A DNA stretch of 64,000 bases from CAVSRC01 sp963762605 (GCA_963762605.1 CAVXLJ010000017.1:248001-312000), one strand, 5' to 3'; shown: positions 1 to 10,002, numbered from the stretch's first letter. A program made the numbers and translations. The notes: generated by a model from the sequence alone, not told the origin.

Positions 1-951
1 AAGGCCGATCGAGTAGGCCAGACCGCGCTGTTCGCGCACTGTCCGATACAGGCGCGAATCGGAGCCGCCGCCGAGGATGTAGGTAGCAACCACGGCAGGG
101 ATCAGATCCGGATCGCTGCGGGTGATGCCCGGTGCGCTGATGCTGATGATCGTCTGCGGCACGGACAAGGGGACGTCGATGCGGCCGGCGGCCTTCGCCG
201 TCACATCGGGAACGGCCGCAAGATCGGCTTTCGCCGGCAGACCGGCGAAGATCTCGTCGAGCATGGCGCCGGCGGCCCTGGCGTCGATGGCGCCAACCAT
301 GGCGACCTTGAGGGTGTCGCGTGCGAAGGTCTTCTGGCGAAACGTCTTGAGGTCGGCCACGGTGATCGCCGCAACGCTTTCGGGCGTGCCCTCGACCGAT
401 CGGCCGTAGGGGTGGTCTGCGAAGATCGCCTCGCGCATCGCCTGCGCCGCGAGCTGGTTGGGATTGTGCTCCCCGCGCTTGATCGAAGTGATGATCTGGG
501 AGCGGATGCGCCCGACCGGCTCGGAATCGAAGCGCGGTTGGGAGAGAGCCAGTCTGAGCAGCCGGGCCGCGTCATCGCGATTGGCGGAAAGCGTCCTCAG
601 CGAGCCGTAGAAGTAGTCGCGGCCGGCATCGAAATTCATGTCGATGGACAGGTCGTCGAGACGCGCCTGGAATGCCTTGCTGTCGAGATTACCGGCGCCT
701 TCGTCGAGAAGGCCGGAGAGCATGTTGGCGACGCCCGGCCGGTCCGCCGGATCCTGCGCCGCCCCGCCGGCAAAGGCATAGGACATGGCGATCAGCGGGA
801 TCGAGTCGTCCTCGACCAGCCATGCCGTGATGCCGCCGGGGCTGACCACCTTCTGTATGTCGATGGCCTCGGCGGCCGCGCTCCACACGACGGCGGCAAG
901 GGCAAGTCCGGCGATGGCGGCCACCCGCCCGATCCTATTCCGAAATGCCAT
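1..951 (-). CDS. M16 family peptidase, non-catalytic-type partner (3' end outside window)
   Basis: The reading frame is open from an ATG at 951 to the window edge, so about 317 N-terminal residues are visible. A hydrophobic leader ending in an A-rich stretch suggests export to the periplasm. The fold-type sequence matches M16 insulinase-like peptidases, including ILGGGSDSRLYRTVREQRG near the visible end. The N-terminal helix that should carry HxxEH instead reads ANMLSGLLDEG, so this is the inactive partner type. Its start overlaps the stop of the upstream active-site subunit by one base (TGATG), so the two are translationally coupled. The pair probably forms a heterodimeric M16B peptidase. 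The substrate is unknown. Confidence 0.85.
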   Translation of the reverse strand, partial: MAFRNRIGRVAAIAGLALAAVVWSAAAEAIDIQKVVSPGGITAWLVEDDSIPLIAMSYAFAGGAAQDPADRPGVANMLSGLLDEGAGNLDSKAFQARLDDLSIDMNFDAGRDYFYGSLRTLSANRDDAARLLRLALSQPRFDSEPVGRIRSQIITSIKRGEHNPNQLAAQAMREAIFADHPYGRSVEGTPESVAAITVADLKTFRQKTFARDTLKVAMVGAIDARAAGAMLDEIFAGLPAKADLAAVPDVTAKAAGRIDVPLSVPQTIISISAPGITRSDPDLIPAVVATYILGGGSDSRLYRTVREQRGLAYSIGL

Positions 952-2315
952 CACGAGCGGCCCTCCGGCGGGGCGGGAAGCAGATAGCCGGTGACCGAAT
1001 CGCGCGTGCCGAGATAGCGGCGGGCGACCCCCTGCACGTCGGCAGCCGTCACCGCGGCAATACGCTGCGGCCAGGACTGCACTTCGGCCAGCGTATCGCC
1101 TGTGGCAAGCGCCGCGCCGATCACGTTGGCGAGCGTCCGCGGGCTGTCCTCCGAATAGATCACGCTGGCACGCACGCGCTCCTTGGCGCGGGCGAGTTCC
1201 TGATCGGTGACGCCCTTGTCGATCACCTCGGCGATGACCTTGTCGAAGGCGGCGGCGAGCTTCTCGACCGTCGTGTCGCCGCGCGGCGTTCCGTAGAAAC
1301 TGAAAGCCGAATCGCCGATGGGACCAGCGTCGTAGCCGGCGCCGACGCTATCGGCGATGCCTTGTTCGACCACGAGCTGGCGGTAGAGCCGGCTGGTCGT
1401 GCCGCCGCCCAGAATGTCGGCCAGAACATCCAGCGCTTCCGCCTCTCCCGGTTTGCCGGTGTGCTCGGAGGGCGCCAGGTAAAGCCGACGAAAGCTCGGC
1501 TGAGTCACGCGCGGATCGGCCAGTGTCACCAGCCGGGCTGCATCCGGGCGCGGGTCGCGCAAGCGTATCCGCTGCGGCGGGTCGGCACGACGGGCGATCT
1601 TGCCATAGGTCTCCTCGGCAAGCGTCTTCACCTCGGCCTCGGTGACATCGCCGGCGACGACCACGATGGCGTTGTTGGGCGTGTAGTAGCGGTCGTAGAA
1701 GGCAAGCGCATCGGTGCGGTCCAGCGTCTCCATCTCGTGGGTCCAGCCGATGGTCGGAATCCGATAATGGCTGTTCACATAGAGCGTCGCATCCATCGCC
1801 ACGCCGAGGCGGGCGCCGGGGCGGTTGTCGATGCGCATGCCGCGCTCTTCGAGGATCACTTTGCGTTCGGGCAACAGCGCGGCATCGGTGATCCTGAGGT
1901 TCGCCATGCGGTCCGCCTCGAACTCCATCATCAGCTTGAGGTGCTGCTTGGCGACCGTCTGGTGATAGGCGGTGTAGTCCTCGGCGGTGAAGGCGTTGTC
2001 ATCGCCGCCAACGGCGGCAACCCGCGCCGAGAACTCGCCCTCGGGGTGGGCCTTGGTGCCTTTGAACATCAGATGTTCGAGGAAATGGGCGATGCCGGAT
2101 TTGCCCGGCGGATCGTCCGCGGCCCCGACCTTGTACCACACCATGTGGGTGACGACCGGCGCACGGTGATCGGGGATGACGACGACCTGGAGACCGTTGG
2201 CAAGGGTGAAGCTCGCCGCGTTGGCGGCGAATTCCGGCGCGGCCGCGGCGAGCGCGACAGCGGTGCTGGCGACCAGCAGCAGTGCTGCCAGAGTGCCGGC
2301 CGCGGCGCGTTTCAT
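951..2315 (-). CDS. M16 family zinc peptidase, catalytic subunit
   Basis: A 454-residue periplasmic zinc metallopeptidase of the pitrilysin/PqqL-like family. The inverted zinc motif HFLEH lies at about residues 77-81, with the third metal ligand expected near Glu157 (KVILEE), about 76 residues downstream as usual. Residues 1-25 are a classic signal peptide (MKRA, then a hydrophobic A/L core). I chose the start immediately before this leader. In-frame ATGs at 2342 and 2390 would add a charged extension in front of the signal. It is the first gene of a two-gene unit with the non-catalytic partner. The family degrades peptides in the cell envelope; the specific target is inferred as unknown. Confidence 0.88.
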   Translation of the reverse strand: MKRAAAGTLAALLLVASTAVALAAAAPEFAANAASFTLANGLQVVVIPDHRAPVVTHMVWYKVGAADDPPGKSGIAHFLEHLMFKGTKAHPEGEFSARVAAVGGDDNAFTAEDYTAYHQTVAKQHLKLMMEFEADRMANLRITDAALLPERKVILEERGMRIDNRPGARLGVAMDATLYVNSHYRIPTIGWTHEMETLDRTDALAFYDRYYTPNNAIVVVAGDVTEAEVKTLAEETYGKIARRADPPQRIRLRDPRPDAARLVTLADPRVTQPSFRRLYLAPSEHTGKPGEAEALDVLADILGGGTTSRLYRQLVVEQGIADSVGAGYDAGPIGDSAFSFYGTPRGDTTVEKLAAAFDKVIAEVIDKGVTDQELARAKERVRASVIYSEDSPRTLANVIGAALATGDTLAEVQSWPQRIAAVTAADVQGVARRYLGTRDSVTGYLLPAPPEGRS

Positions 2316-2397
2316 GGGGAGGTGGGTCAAGCGCTTCTCCATGCCACGACAATCGCGGCGATAGTCTGTCGGCCGACATATAGCGGCCAAATGTGGC

Positions 2398-2938
2398 CTA
2401 TCCAGTCGCCCGCAGGAAGTCGACCCGCGTGTCCCCTGCCCGGCGCGTGTCGATCATGTCCAGGCCGGCGATCGGCGCAATCTCGGCCGAAGCCGCCTCC
2501 TCCAGAACGACGAGGGCGCCCGATACGAGCCAGCCGCCGGCAAGCGCCGAGGCAAGCGCCCGCTCGCCGAGGCTCCGGCCATATGGCGGATCGGCAAAGA
2601 CGAGCCCGAAGGGCTTGACCGTGCCGGCCGGTCCCAGCCGCGTGGCATCGCGGCGGAAGACGCGGGTGCGCCCGGTCAAGCCCAGTGCCTCGATATTGGC
2701 GCGGATGGCGCCGCGTGCCGCCACCGCCTCCTCGACGAAGAGGGCAAAGGCCGCACCGCGCGAGAGCGCCTCCAGGCCGAGCGCCCCGGTGCCGGCGAAG
2801 AGATCGAGAACGCGGGCGCCGGTCACCACGTCGCCGTGGCCGCCATGGGCGAGAATGTCGAAGACGGTCTGGCGCAGGCGGTCCGCCGTCGGCCGCGTGT
2901 CGCGGCCTGCGGGCGCGGTGAGCGCGCGACCGCGAAAC

Positions 2939-2958
<20 letters not shown>
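2398..2958 (-). CDS. rsmD: 16S rRNA (guanine(966)-N(2))-methyltransferase RsmD
   Basis: A 186-residue SAM-dependent methyltransferase that modifies G966 of 16S rRNA during 30S assembly. It begins RIVGGEFRGR, typical of the family, contains the SAM-binding motif DLFAGTGALGLEAL and the catalytic DPPYG motif. I place the start at the GTG at 2958, because an AGGGG ribosome-binding site lies about 9 bases upstream and the protein then has the family length. The start overlaps the end of the upstream pseudouridine synthase gene by 20 bases. This rluB-rsmD order is common in alphaproteobacteria. Confidence 0.92.
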
Positions 2959-3832
<874 letters not shown>

Positions 3833-3884
3833 GGGCCGGTGATTAGCAGAGCGGGATGGGCGAAGCGAGTGGAGGCATAATTCG

Positions 3885-4334
3885 GTGGCGAGCGATGCAA
3901 GCCCGATGGAGATGGCGCTGGAGGAGGCCCGCGCCGCGGCGAGCCGCGGCGAGGTGCCGATCGGCGCCGTCATCGTACGCGACGGCGTGGTGCTGGCGCG
4001 GGCCGGAAATCGCACGCTGGAGCGCGACGATCCGACGGCCCACGCCGAGATGCTGGTGATCCGCCAAGCCGCCGAAACCGCGGGCTCCCAACGGCTGGGC
4101 GGTGCCGACCTTTATGTGACACTGGAGCCCTGCGCCATGTGCGCGGCCGCCATTTCGTTCGCCCGCATCCGCCGGCTCTATTTCGGCGCCAGCGACCCGA
4201 AAGGCGGCGCGGTGGAGAGCGGCGTACGCTTTTTCGGTGATCCGACCTGCCATCACGTGCCGGACGTCTATAGCGGCATGGCGGAGGATGAGGCCGCCAC
4301 GCTGCTGCGCGATTTCTTCAAGGAAAAACGCTAG
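3885..4334 (+). CDS. tadA: tRNA-specific adenosine deaminase TadA
   Basis: A 149-residue zinc deaminase that converts A34 to inosine in tRNA-Arg(ACG), and is usually essential. The zinc and catalytic signature is complete: HAE at residues 53-55 (His ligand and catalytic Glu) and PCAMC at 82-86 (two Cys ligands). The start is a GTG at 3885, supported by a GGAGG ribosome-binding site at 3871-3875. An in-frame ATG lies seven codons further in. The gene diverges from the pseudouridine synthase and converges on the lipoprotein gene, with stop codons overlapping at 4331-4334. Confidence 0.93.
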   Translation: MASDASPMEMALEEARAAASRGEVPIGAVIVRDGVVLARAGNRTLERDDPTAHAEMLVIRQAAETAGSQRLGGADLYVTLEPCAMCAAAISFARIRRLYFGASDPKGGAVESGVRFFGDPTCHHVPDVYSGMAEDEAATLLRDFFKEKR

Positions 4335-5053
4335 CCGGGCGGCGAGTCGCTCGCCGTCGACGTGCTCGGGCTCACGGTGTCGGTGGCCGGCTCCCAAGGC
4401 CAGCGCCACTTCTTCTTTGCCGGCTTCTTGTCGAACACGACGGGCGCGGTCGGATCCGGCTCGCGGTAAGAGACGGGCGGATCGGCGAGATAACGACGGA
4501 CCGGATTGCCGTTTTCGTCGACGGCAACCGCACCCTTGGCCTTAGCGAACAGCTTGGTCGCCAGCGCGTCCTGCTCCGGCGTGCCCAGTGCCGCCTTGGC
4601 GGGATCGACATTCATGTTGAGGAGCGTCGGGCTGGGTTGGCGCGAAGCATCTGCCTGCGCGGACGACGGCAGGCGGAAGCCGGGGTCGAGGCACTCCGGA
4701 CGATTCTTGTTGACATAGTCGGCGCAGAACTTCTCGCGGGCCGCAGTCTCTTGCTTGAGCCGCGCCGCTTGAGCGTCGGGGTCGGTCGGCCAATCGGAAG
4801 CGACCGCCTGCTGGTCGCTGCCGGGCGGCGGCAGAGGCGTGCCGGGCGGCGGCGGCACCAGGCCAGGCCTGGCGGTATACTTGATCGGGCCCTGCTTGGA
4901 CGGGCCGAGATCGGCGATGCCGGCAAGGTCCTGGATCGTCTGCATACCGACCGGCGTGCCCGTGCCGTAGGTCGTCTGGTCGCACGCTGCCAGGCCCATA
5001 GCCAGCGTCGCGGTCGCAGCACCGATGCAGATGGACCGAATCGAACCCGTCAT
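4331..5053 (-). CDS. Predicted lipoprotein of unknown function
   Basis: A 240-residue protein starting MTGSIRSICIGAATATLAMG, then LAAC, a good signal-peptidase II lipobox with Cys at about residue 24. The mature part is Pro-rich with low complexity (PPPPGTPLPPPG). It contains a region NKNRPECLDPGFRLPSS, then an acidic C-terminal half ending in KKPAKKKWRWPWEPATD. I recognise no enzymatic domain. An envelope-anchored protein is a safe inference from the lipobox; the role is unknown. It is followed by ribF on the same strand in the upstream direction, with a 130-base gap, so it is probably a separate unit. Confidence 0.75.
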   Translation of the reverse strand: MTGSIRSICIGAATATLAMGLAACDQTTYGTGTPVGMQTIQDLAGIADLGPSKQGPIKYTARPGLVPPPPGTPLPPPGSDQQAVASDWPTDPDAQAARLKQETAAREKFCADYVNKNRPECLDPGFRLPSSAQADASRQPSPTLLNMNVDPAKAALGTPEQDALATKLFAKAKGAVAVDENGNPVRRYLADPPVSYREPDPTAPVVFDKKPAKKKWRWPWEPATDTVSPSTSTASDSPPG

Positions 5054-5183
5054 CACACTCGTTATCCGTGGCCGGCCTGCCCGATGTGCCGGCATCCTTC
5101 TTGATGGCGGCGAATAGGGGCAAAAATCCGGCCGATCCGGCATATGTCCTATCCGAATTGGCCATTCGGGACAACAGATGCCG

Positions 5184-6182
5184 TCAAACGCCCACTTCAG
5201 CCAGCGCCTGATCGAGCGCGCTCCCCGGACCGGCGGCGGCCTGGATCGCCCGTGCCGCCGCCGAGTCGTCGTGCATGGCGGCAATCAGGGCATCGGCGGA
5301 GGCAAATTTCCTCTCCGGCCTGAGCCAGGCAAGGAAGCTCACTATCAGCGTCTTGCCGTAAAGATCGCCGGCAAAGTCGAACAGATGGGCTTCGAGCAGC
5401 GGCGGGCCGTTATCGAAGGTCGGCCGCCTGCCGAAGCTGGCAACCCCGTCGTGCTGGGTCCCGTCGGGGGTGCGCACGCGGACGGCGTAGATACCGTGGG
5501 CGAGGGCGCAATCGGGCGCCAGGCGGAGATTTGCGGTGGGAAAGCCGAGGTCGCGGCCACGCTTGTCGCCGATGACGACCGTGGCGATGGTGAACCAGCG
5601 ATAGCCGAGGAGACGGTTGGCGCGGGCGATGTCGCCCTCGACCAGCGCCGCGCGGATGTCGGTCGAGGCAAACAGCGTTCCGTCGGCATCGCCGACCGGC
5701 TTCACCACATCGACCGTGAAGCCCAGGCGCTCGCCGGCCTCGCTTAGCACCGCCGGGGTTCCCGAACGGCCCTTGCCGAAATGGAAGTCGTGGCCGACCA
5801 CGGCCGCACGAAGCGCGAAGCGGTCACGCAGGATGGAGGTGACGAAGTCCTCCGCTGCGATCGCCGCAAAAGCCCTGTCGAAGGTCGCAACGACCAGGCC
5901 GTCGAGCCGCAAGGCGGCGAGCAGGCGCGCCTTGGCGTCGACTGCCGTCAGGCGGAACACCGGGGTCTCGGGCCGGAAAACGGTTCGCGGATGCGGCTCG
6001 AAGGTGAGCGCCACGGCCGGTACGGCCAGGCGGTCGGCGTCCGCACGGGCACGTTCAAGCAAGGCCTGGTGACCGCGATGGACGCCATCGAAATTGCCGA
6101 CCGCCACCACCCCGCCCTTGAGCGCGTCGGGTACGCCGTCAACTGCCACGGGCTCAAGCGCACGCCGAAGGATGCCGGTCAC
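5184..6182 (-). CDS. ribF: Bifunctional riboflavin kinase / FAD synthetase RibF
   Basis: A 332-residue cytosolic enzyme that makes FMN and then FAD from riboflavin. The N-terminal FAD synthetase domain has the nucleotidyltransferase motif VGNFDGVHRGHQ (about residues 27-40). The C-terminal kinase domain has KRGRDLGFPTANLRL. The protein ends at a normal family length. The start is a GTG whose GTGA overlaps the stop of the upstream HAD hydrolase gene by four bases, so the two are translationally coupled. A TIGR01459-type HAD protein before ribF is a common arrangement in rhizobial genomes. Confidence 0.94.
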   Translation of the reverse strand: MTGILRRALEPVAVDGVPDALKGGVVAVGNFDGVHRGHQALLERARADADRLAVPAVALTFEPHPRTVFRPETPVFRLTAVDAKARLLAALRLDGLVVATFDRAFAAIAAEDFVTSILRDRFALRAAVVGHDFHFGKGRSGTPAVLSEAGERLGFTVDVVKPVGDADGTLFASTDIRAALVEGDIARANRLLGYRWFTIATVVIGDKRGRDLGFPTANLRLAPDCALAHGIYAVRVRTPDGTQHDGVASFGRRPTFDNGPPLLEAHLFDFAGDLYGKTLIVSFLAWLRPERKFASADALIAAMHDDSAAARAIQAAAGPGSALDQALAEVGV

Positions 6183-7069
6183 GAGCCGTTCTCCCAGGAA
6201 AGGCGCGCGACGACCGCGCGGGCGCCGAGCCCGGCGGCCGCCAGGTTCGCATGCACCTTGCCGAGATCCGGTGCGTCTCGCGCGCCGAAATCGGCGGCAT
6301 GGATGCCGCCGGTGACGAACAGGACGTCAATGCCCTGCTCTACCGCTCCGCAGACATCGGTCTCGATGGCATCGCCGATGGCGAGCACGGATTGCGGCGC
6401 GACCGCTTTGCCGACGATGCCGGCGATCCGCTCCAAAGCCGCCTCGTAGACCCGTCGATGCGGCTTGCCGACCATCATCGCCTCACCACCCAGCGCGCGA
6501 TAGCGCTCGGCGAGCGCACCGGCACACCACACCAGCCGGCCGCCGCGTTCGACGACAACGTCCGGATTGGCGCAGAGCATCGGCACCCCGCGCGCCCGCC
6601 AATCGGCAAGGCGTGCCTGATAATCGTCGGGAGTCTCCGTATCGTCGTTGAACAGGCCGGTGCAGCAAATGATGTCGCACGATTGATCGTCGACGAAGGT
6701 CAGCGGCAGGCCATCATAGATGCCCAGGTCGCGCTCGGGACCGAGATGGAAGACGCGTGCTTGTGGCTGTGCGGCGAGGACGCCGCGGGCCGCATCGCCA
6801 GATGTGAGGATGTCGTCATAGGCTTCGCGCGGCACGCCGAAGCTGTCGAGGACGCCGACGACGCCGGCCTTTGGCCGCGGCGCGTTGGTTATGAGAAGAA
6901 CGGTGCCGCCGCCGGCGCGGTAGCGGATCAGCGCATCGACCGCGGCCGGGTGCGCCCGCATGCCGTCATGCACCACGCCCCAGACGTCGCAGAGCAACGC
7001 CCGGTAGTCGGGAGCGAGTTCGGCCAGGCCGGTCACGAAGGGGGGCGTCGCATTGTTCGTCACGCGCAC
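6179..7069 (-). CDS. HAD superfamily hydrolase, subfamily IIA (TIGR01459-like)
   Basis: A 296-residue HAD phosphatase of the NagD/PGP-like group. Motif I is LLCDVWGVVHDG: the nucleophile Asp is present, with a DVWG sequence typical of the TIGR01459 group. Motif II is LLITNAPRP. Motif III/IV is VGKPHRRVYEAAL followed by VLAIGDAIETDV. All catalytic positions look intact. The substrate is unknown for this family. The start is a GTG; a second in-frame GTG two codons later is also possible. It forms a coupled two-gene unit with ribF (four-base overlap) and diverges from a sigma-54 activator gene across 139 bases. Confidence 0.85.
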   Translation of the reverse strand: MRVTNNATPPFVTGLAELAPDYRALLCDVWGVVHDGMRAHPAAVDALIRYRAGGGTVLLITNAPRPKAGVVGVLDSFGVPREAYDDILTSGDAARGVLAAQPQARVFHLGPERDLGIYDGLPLTFVDDQSCDIICCTGLFNDDTETPDDYQARLADWRARGVPMLCANPDVVVERGGRLVWCAGALAERYRALGGEAMMVGKPHRRVYEAALERIAGIVGKAVAPQSVLAIGDAIETDVCGAVEQGIDVLFVTGGIHAADFGARDAPDLGKVHANLAAAGLGARAVVARLSWENGS

Positions 7070-7208
7070 CGCCTATGGGCTCGCCGGGTTACGGTCAAGA
7101 GGGGGCCGGGCCGTTTCGGCACGCGCGGCTGCGGCAAAGCATACCGTTTGTTTACCGTGTTGGCCGACAGTCACTGATGAAGGATCGGGGTGACGGGTCG
7201 CCGGGGTC

Positions 7209-8606
7209 ATGGCTCTCAATCACGAGGCATCGCAGCCGGTCGGCGTCTTCGTCGTGGACGCCGATGCTGGGCAGCGCCGTGTGCTCGCCGCCCTGATCGG
7301 CGAGCGTACCGGCGGACGCTTCACCGCAACCACCTGCGCCAGCTATGAGGAGGCCGTCGCCGCAGCGGCCACGCGCCGCAATGCCATCCTCATCGCCGAC
7401 CTCGCCACCATCGGCGGCCCGGCCGGTGTTCCCGAATTCGCCCGTAACGGCTCAACCCTGATCGCGACCAGCGACCGGGGTTCGCTCAGCACGGCGGTTG
7501 CTGCGGTGAAAGCCGGCGCCATCGATTTCCTGCCAAAGCCGATCGGCGCCCGCACACTGATCGAGCGGCTCGATGCCGCGGTCGCCAGCTGGCGGTCGAT
7601 CCAGCCGGAGCTGGTTGCGCAGGCGCCGCTCCCGCGCGCGGCCCCGGGCCCCGATTTCGCCGGTTTCGTCGGCCGCTCGCCGGCAATGCTTGCGGTCTAC
7701 GACAAGATCCGGCGGATGGCGCCCTCCCAGGCACCGGCCTTTCTGACCGGCGAGAGCGGCACCGGCAAGGAGCTCGCGGCAGAAGCCATCCACGCCCATG
7801 CCGGGCCGGAGGAGCGGCCCTTCGTCGCCATCAACTGCAGCGCGATCCCGCGCGAGCTGATGGAGAGCGAGATCTTCGGCCATGTGCGCGGCGCCTTCAC
7901 CGGCGCCACCGAGCACCGGGCGGGCGCCGCCGAACTCGCCGACGGCGGCACGCTGTTTCTCGACGAGATTGCCGAGATGGATCTCGGCCTGCAGGCCAAG
8001 CTCCTGCGTTTCGTCCAGTCCGGGACGCTGCGGCGGGTGGGCGGCACCGAGCAGAAACGGGTGAGCGTGCGCATCGTCTCGGCGACCAACCGCGACCCGT
8101 TCAAGGAAGTCCAGGCCGGACGCTTCCGCGCCGATCTGTTCTACCGGTTGCACGTCCTGCCGATCGATCTGCCGCCGCTGCGAGCCCGGCGCGACGATAT
8201 CCCGCTGCTCGCCGCGCACTTCCTGGCCCAATACGCGGCGGAAGAGGGCTGCGACTTGGTGACGCTCGATGGGGCCGCGCTCGCCACGCTCGCCGCCCAC
8301 GACTGGCCGGGCAATGTCCGCGAACTCGCCAATGTGATTCGCCGCATGGTGGTACTGGGCAGCGGCGCCGGCATTCCTGACGCAGCGCCGCCGGCTGCGG
8401 CCGCACCGGCGGCGCCGGTTTCGCCGAATCCGCCGTCTGTGGCGGCGGTCGAGCCTTACTGGCGCCAGGAGCGGCGCATCATCGAGGCGGCGCTCGACGC
8501 TTGCGGCGGCAACATCGCCCGCGCCGCGGCGGCGCTTGAACTCTCCCCCTCGACACTCTATCGCAAGCGCCAATCATGGCTGGAGCGCGGGGGCAACGGC
8601 GCCTGA
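7209..8606 (+). CDS. Sigma-54-dependent response regulator, orphan
   Basis: A 465-residue NtrC-family activator with three domains. The receiver domain (about 10-130) has acidic residues Asp17/Asp19, phospho-acceptor Asp64 in LIADLA and Lys110 in FLPKP. The AAA+ domain (about 152-385) has Walker A GESGTGKE at 181-188, the sigma-54 contact loop GAFTGA at 228-233 and Walker B LFLDE at 249-253. The C-terminal Fis-type helix-turn-helix includes GGNIARAAAALELSPSTLYRKR. All activator motifs are intact, so it should drive RpoN promoters. No histidine kinase is adjacent and I see no regulon clue nearby. The linker after the AAA+ domain is Pro/Ala-rich. Confidence 0.9.
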   Translation: MALNHEASQPVGVFVVDADAGQRRVLAALIGERTGGRFTATTCASYEEAVAAAATRRNAILIADLATIGGPAGVPEFARNGSTLIATSDRGSLSTAVAAVKAGAIDFLPKPIGARTLIERLDAAVASWRSIQPELVAQAPLPRAAPGPDFAGFVGRSPAMLAVYDKIRRMAPSQAPAFLTGESGTGKELAAEAIHAHAGPEERPFVAINCSAIPRELMESEIFGHVRGAFTGATEHRAGAAELADGGTLFLDEIAEMDLGLQAKLLRFVQSGTLRRVGGTEQKRVSVRIVSATNRDPFKEVQAGRFRADLFYRLHVLPIDLPPLRARRDDIPLLAAHFLAQYAAEEGCDLVTLDGAALATLAAHDWPGNVRELANVIRRMVVLGSGAGIPDAAPPAAAAPAAPVSPNPPSVAAVEPYWRQERRIIEAALDACGGNIARAAAALELSPSTLYRKRQSWLERGGNGA

Positions 8607-8693
8607 CGCTGCGGCTTGGGCGGTCTGCTGCTTGCATCATGACGCCGGGGGTCAGATCATAGGCGCTGCGGCGCCGAAGCCAGGGGATAGATC

Positions 8694-9287
8694 ATGGGCA
8701 TGGGCATTTGCCGGCGAAGCGTTGTCGCGGCAGCAGGGCTGGCGCTCTTGGTCGCCGGCGGCCTGTCGACGACCGCAACGGCCGGCGCAATCACCAATTA
8801 CGCCACCGATGCGGACAATCTGCTCGTGCAGGGCAAGCCGGCCGAGGCGCTCACCGCCTTCGACCGGGCGACCGACGCCTTCTGGGCGGCATCGCCGCTG
8901 CAATTCCGCGTTGCCACTTTCGCGTCGTCGGTCAAGGGATTCGGCCAGTATGAGCCGCTGGCCGAGGCCAGCTTCCGCTCGGGCGACACCGCCACCGTCT
9001 ATCTCGAACCGGTCGGCTATGGCTTCGCTTCCGCCAATTCGTCCTACACGGTCGCCTTCACCACCGGCATCGAGATCCAGACCGCCGGCGGCATCCTGCT
9101 GGCCAAGGCCGACAATTTCGGGCAGCTGGAATGGACGGGACGCACCAGGAATTACGCCGTCCCTGCCGTCGTCAACGTCACCTTGCCGACGCTCAAGCCC
9201 GGCAACTATCGGCTGCAGTTGACACTGAGCGATCCCGCGACGGGCAAGCAGGCTGTGGTCACCCTGCCCTTCGCAATCGTCGAATAG
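8694..9287 (+). CDS. Secreted protein of unknown function
   Basis: A 197-residue protein with an N-terminal signal peptide (RRSVVAAAGLALLVAGG, then an A-rich cleavage region near residue 31). The next part (ATDADNLLVQGKPAEALTAFDRATDAFWAAS) looks like one helical repeat, and the remainder has alternating beta-type residues. I do not recognise a named family. An AGGGGA sequence about 8 bases before the ATG supports the start. It lies between the sigma-54 regulator and the groESL promoter region and may be a single-gene unit. There are no cysteines in the mature part that would suggest disulfides. Confidence 0.7.
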   Translation: MGMGICRRSVVAAAGLALLVAGGLSTTATAGAITNYATDADNLLVQGKPAEALTAFDRATDAFWAASPLQFRVATFASSVKGFGQYEPLAEASFRSGDTATVYLEPVGYGFASANSSYTVAFTTGIEIQTAGGILLAKADNFGQLEWTGRTRNYAVPAVVNVTLPTLKPGNYRLQLTLSDPATGKQAVVTLPFAIVE

Positions 9288-9558
9288 GCGGCTTTCTCAA
9301 CGCCCGGTCGCGCGGGATCCTTTCCTCCGGTTCGCTTTCGGCGAATCCCGGGGGCGCTCGGCGGTCTCCCGGCCTTCTCCCTGTCGCGCCCGCGAAGCTT
9401 CACGGACTCTCGGCACATTGTTCATCTCGGTTAACAACTTCTTTCGTTAACCTGTTGGTAATTAAAAAGATACGCCTGCGTTTGATTTGACCGCCCGGGC
9501 GCAACACGGCGCGAATCCTGGTCCCGCCGCCTCCGTTTCGGCCGCCAAGCTTCGGGCC
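9288..9558. other. Intergenic region upstream of groESL
   Basis: No coding sequence seen. A short AT-rich island at about 9428-9475 holds two GTTAAC palindromes (9430-9435 and 9446-9451) and a further TTAA at 9462-9465. The TTAA spacings are 12 and 11 bases, which do not match the CtrA consensus of 7. No obvious terminator follows the secreted-protein gene. Confidence 0.5.
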
Positions 9559-9586
9559 TTGACTTGGATCAACGGCATCCCTAAAT
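9559..9586 (+). promoter_or_regulatory. Predicted groESL promoter
   Basis: A -35 like TTGACT (9559-9564) and a -10 like CTAAAT (9581-9586) are separated by 16 bases. This resembles an alphaproteobacterial housekeeping promoter and would place the transcript start about 6-8 bases before the CIRCE operator, the expected geometry for HrcA repression. Confidence 0.6.
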
Positions 9587-9598
9587 GCGGCGCGGCTG

Positions 9599-9625
9599 TT
9601 AGCACTCTCCTGTGGTGAGTGCTAA
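9599..9625 (+). promoter_or_regulatory. CIRCE operator (HrcA binding site)
   Basis: A perfect inverted repeat TTAGCACTC (9599-9607), a 9-base spacer, then GAGTGCTAA (9617-9625). This is an exact match to the CIRCE consensus, including spacer length. HrcA is known to repress groESL through this element in many alphaproteobacteria. hrcA itself is not in the window. Confidence 0.97.
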
Positions 9626-9687
9626 CAGGTGCCCATTTGCAGGCTGACCCGCTTACGGGTCGTGCCGCTCAGAGAGGAACCGAAACC

Positions 9688-10002
9688 ATGAAATTCCGCC
9701 CCCTCCACGACCGCGTGGTCGTTCGCCGGGTCGAATCCGAAGAGAAGACTGTCGGCGGCATCATCATTCCGGACACCGCCAAGGAGAAGCCCCAGGAAGG
9801 CGAGATCATCGCCGTCGGCCCGGGCGCCCGCGACGAAGCCGGCAAGCTCATCCCGCTCGACGTCAAGGTCGGCGACCGCATCCTGTTCGGCAAGTGGTCC
9901 GGCACCGAAGTGAAGATCGACGGCGAAGATCTCCTCATCATGAAGGAGAGCGACGTCATGGGCGTCATCGAAGGCAAGGCCGCGGGCCGCAAGGCCGCCT
10001 AA
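9688..10002 (+). CDS. groS: Co-chaperonin GroES
   Basis: A 104-residue heptameric lid of the GroEL chamber. The sequence begins MKFRPLHDRVVVRRVE and contains the mobile loop EEKTVGGIIIPDTAKEKPQ that contacts GroEL. An AGAGAGGAA ribosome-binding site at 9671-9679 decides the ATG at 9688; the longer open frame back to 9619 would run through the CIRCE operator. It lies 51 bases upstream of groL in one operon under HrcA/CIRCE control. Confidence 0.97.
   Translation: MKFRPLHDRVVVRRVESEEKTVGGIIIPDTAKEKPQEGEIIAVGPGARDEAGKLIPLDVKVGDRILFGKWSGTEVKIDGEDLLIMKESDVMGVIEGKAAGRKAA

Noticed and set aside
945..2618. A 557-codon plus-strand frame
   Set aside because: Opposite the M16 peptidase gene; composition (His, Arg, Gly rich) is typical of antisense frames.
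9430..9465. TTAA motifs near GTTAAC palindromes as a CtrA site
   Set aside because: Spacings are 12 and 11 bases, not the 7 required by the consensus.
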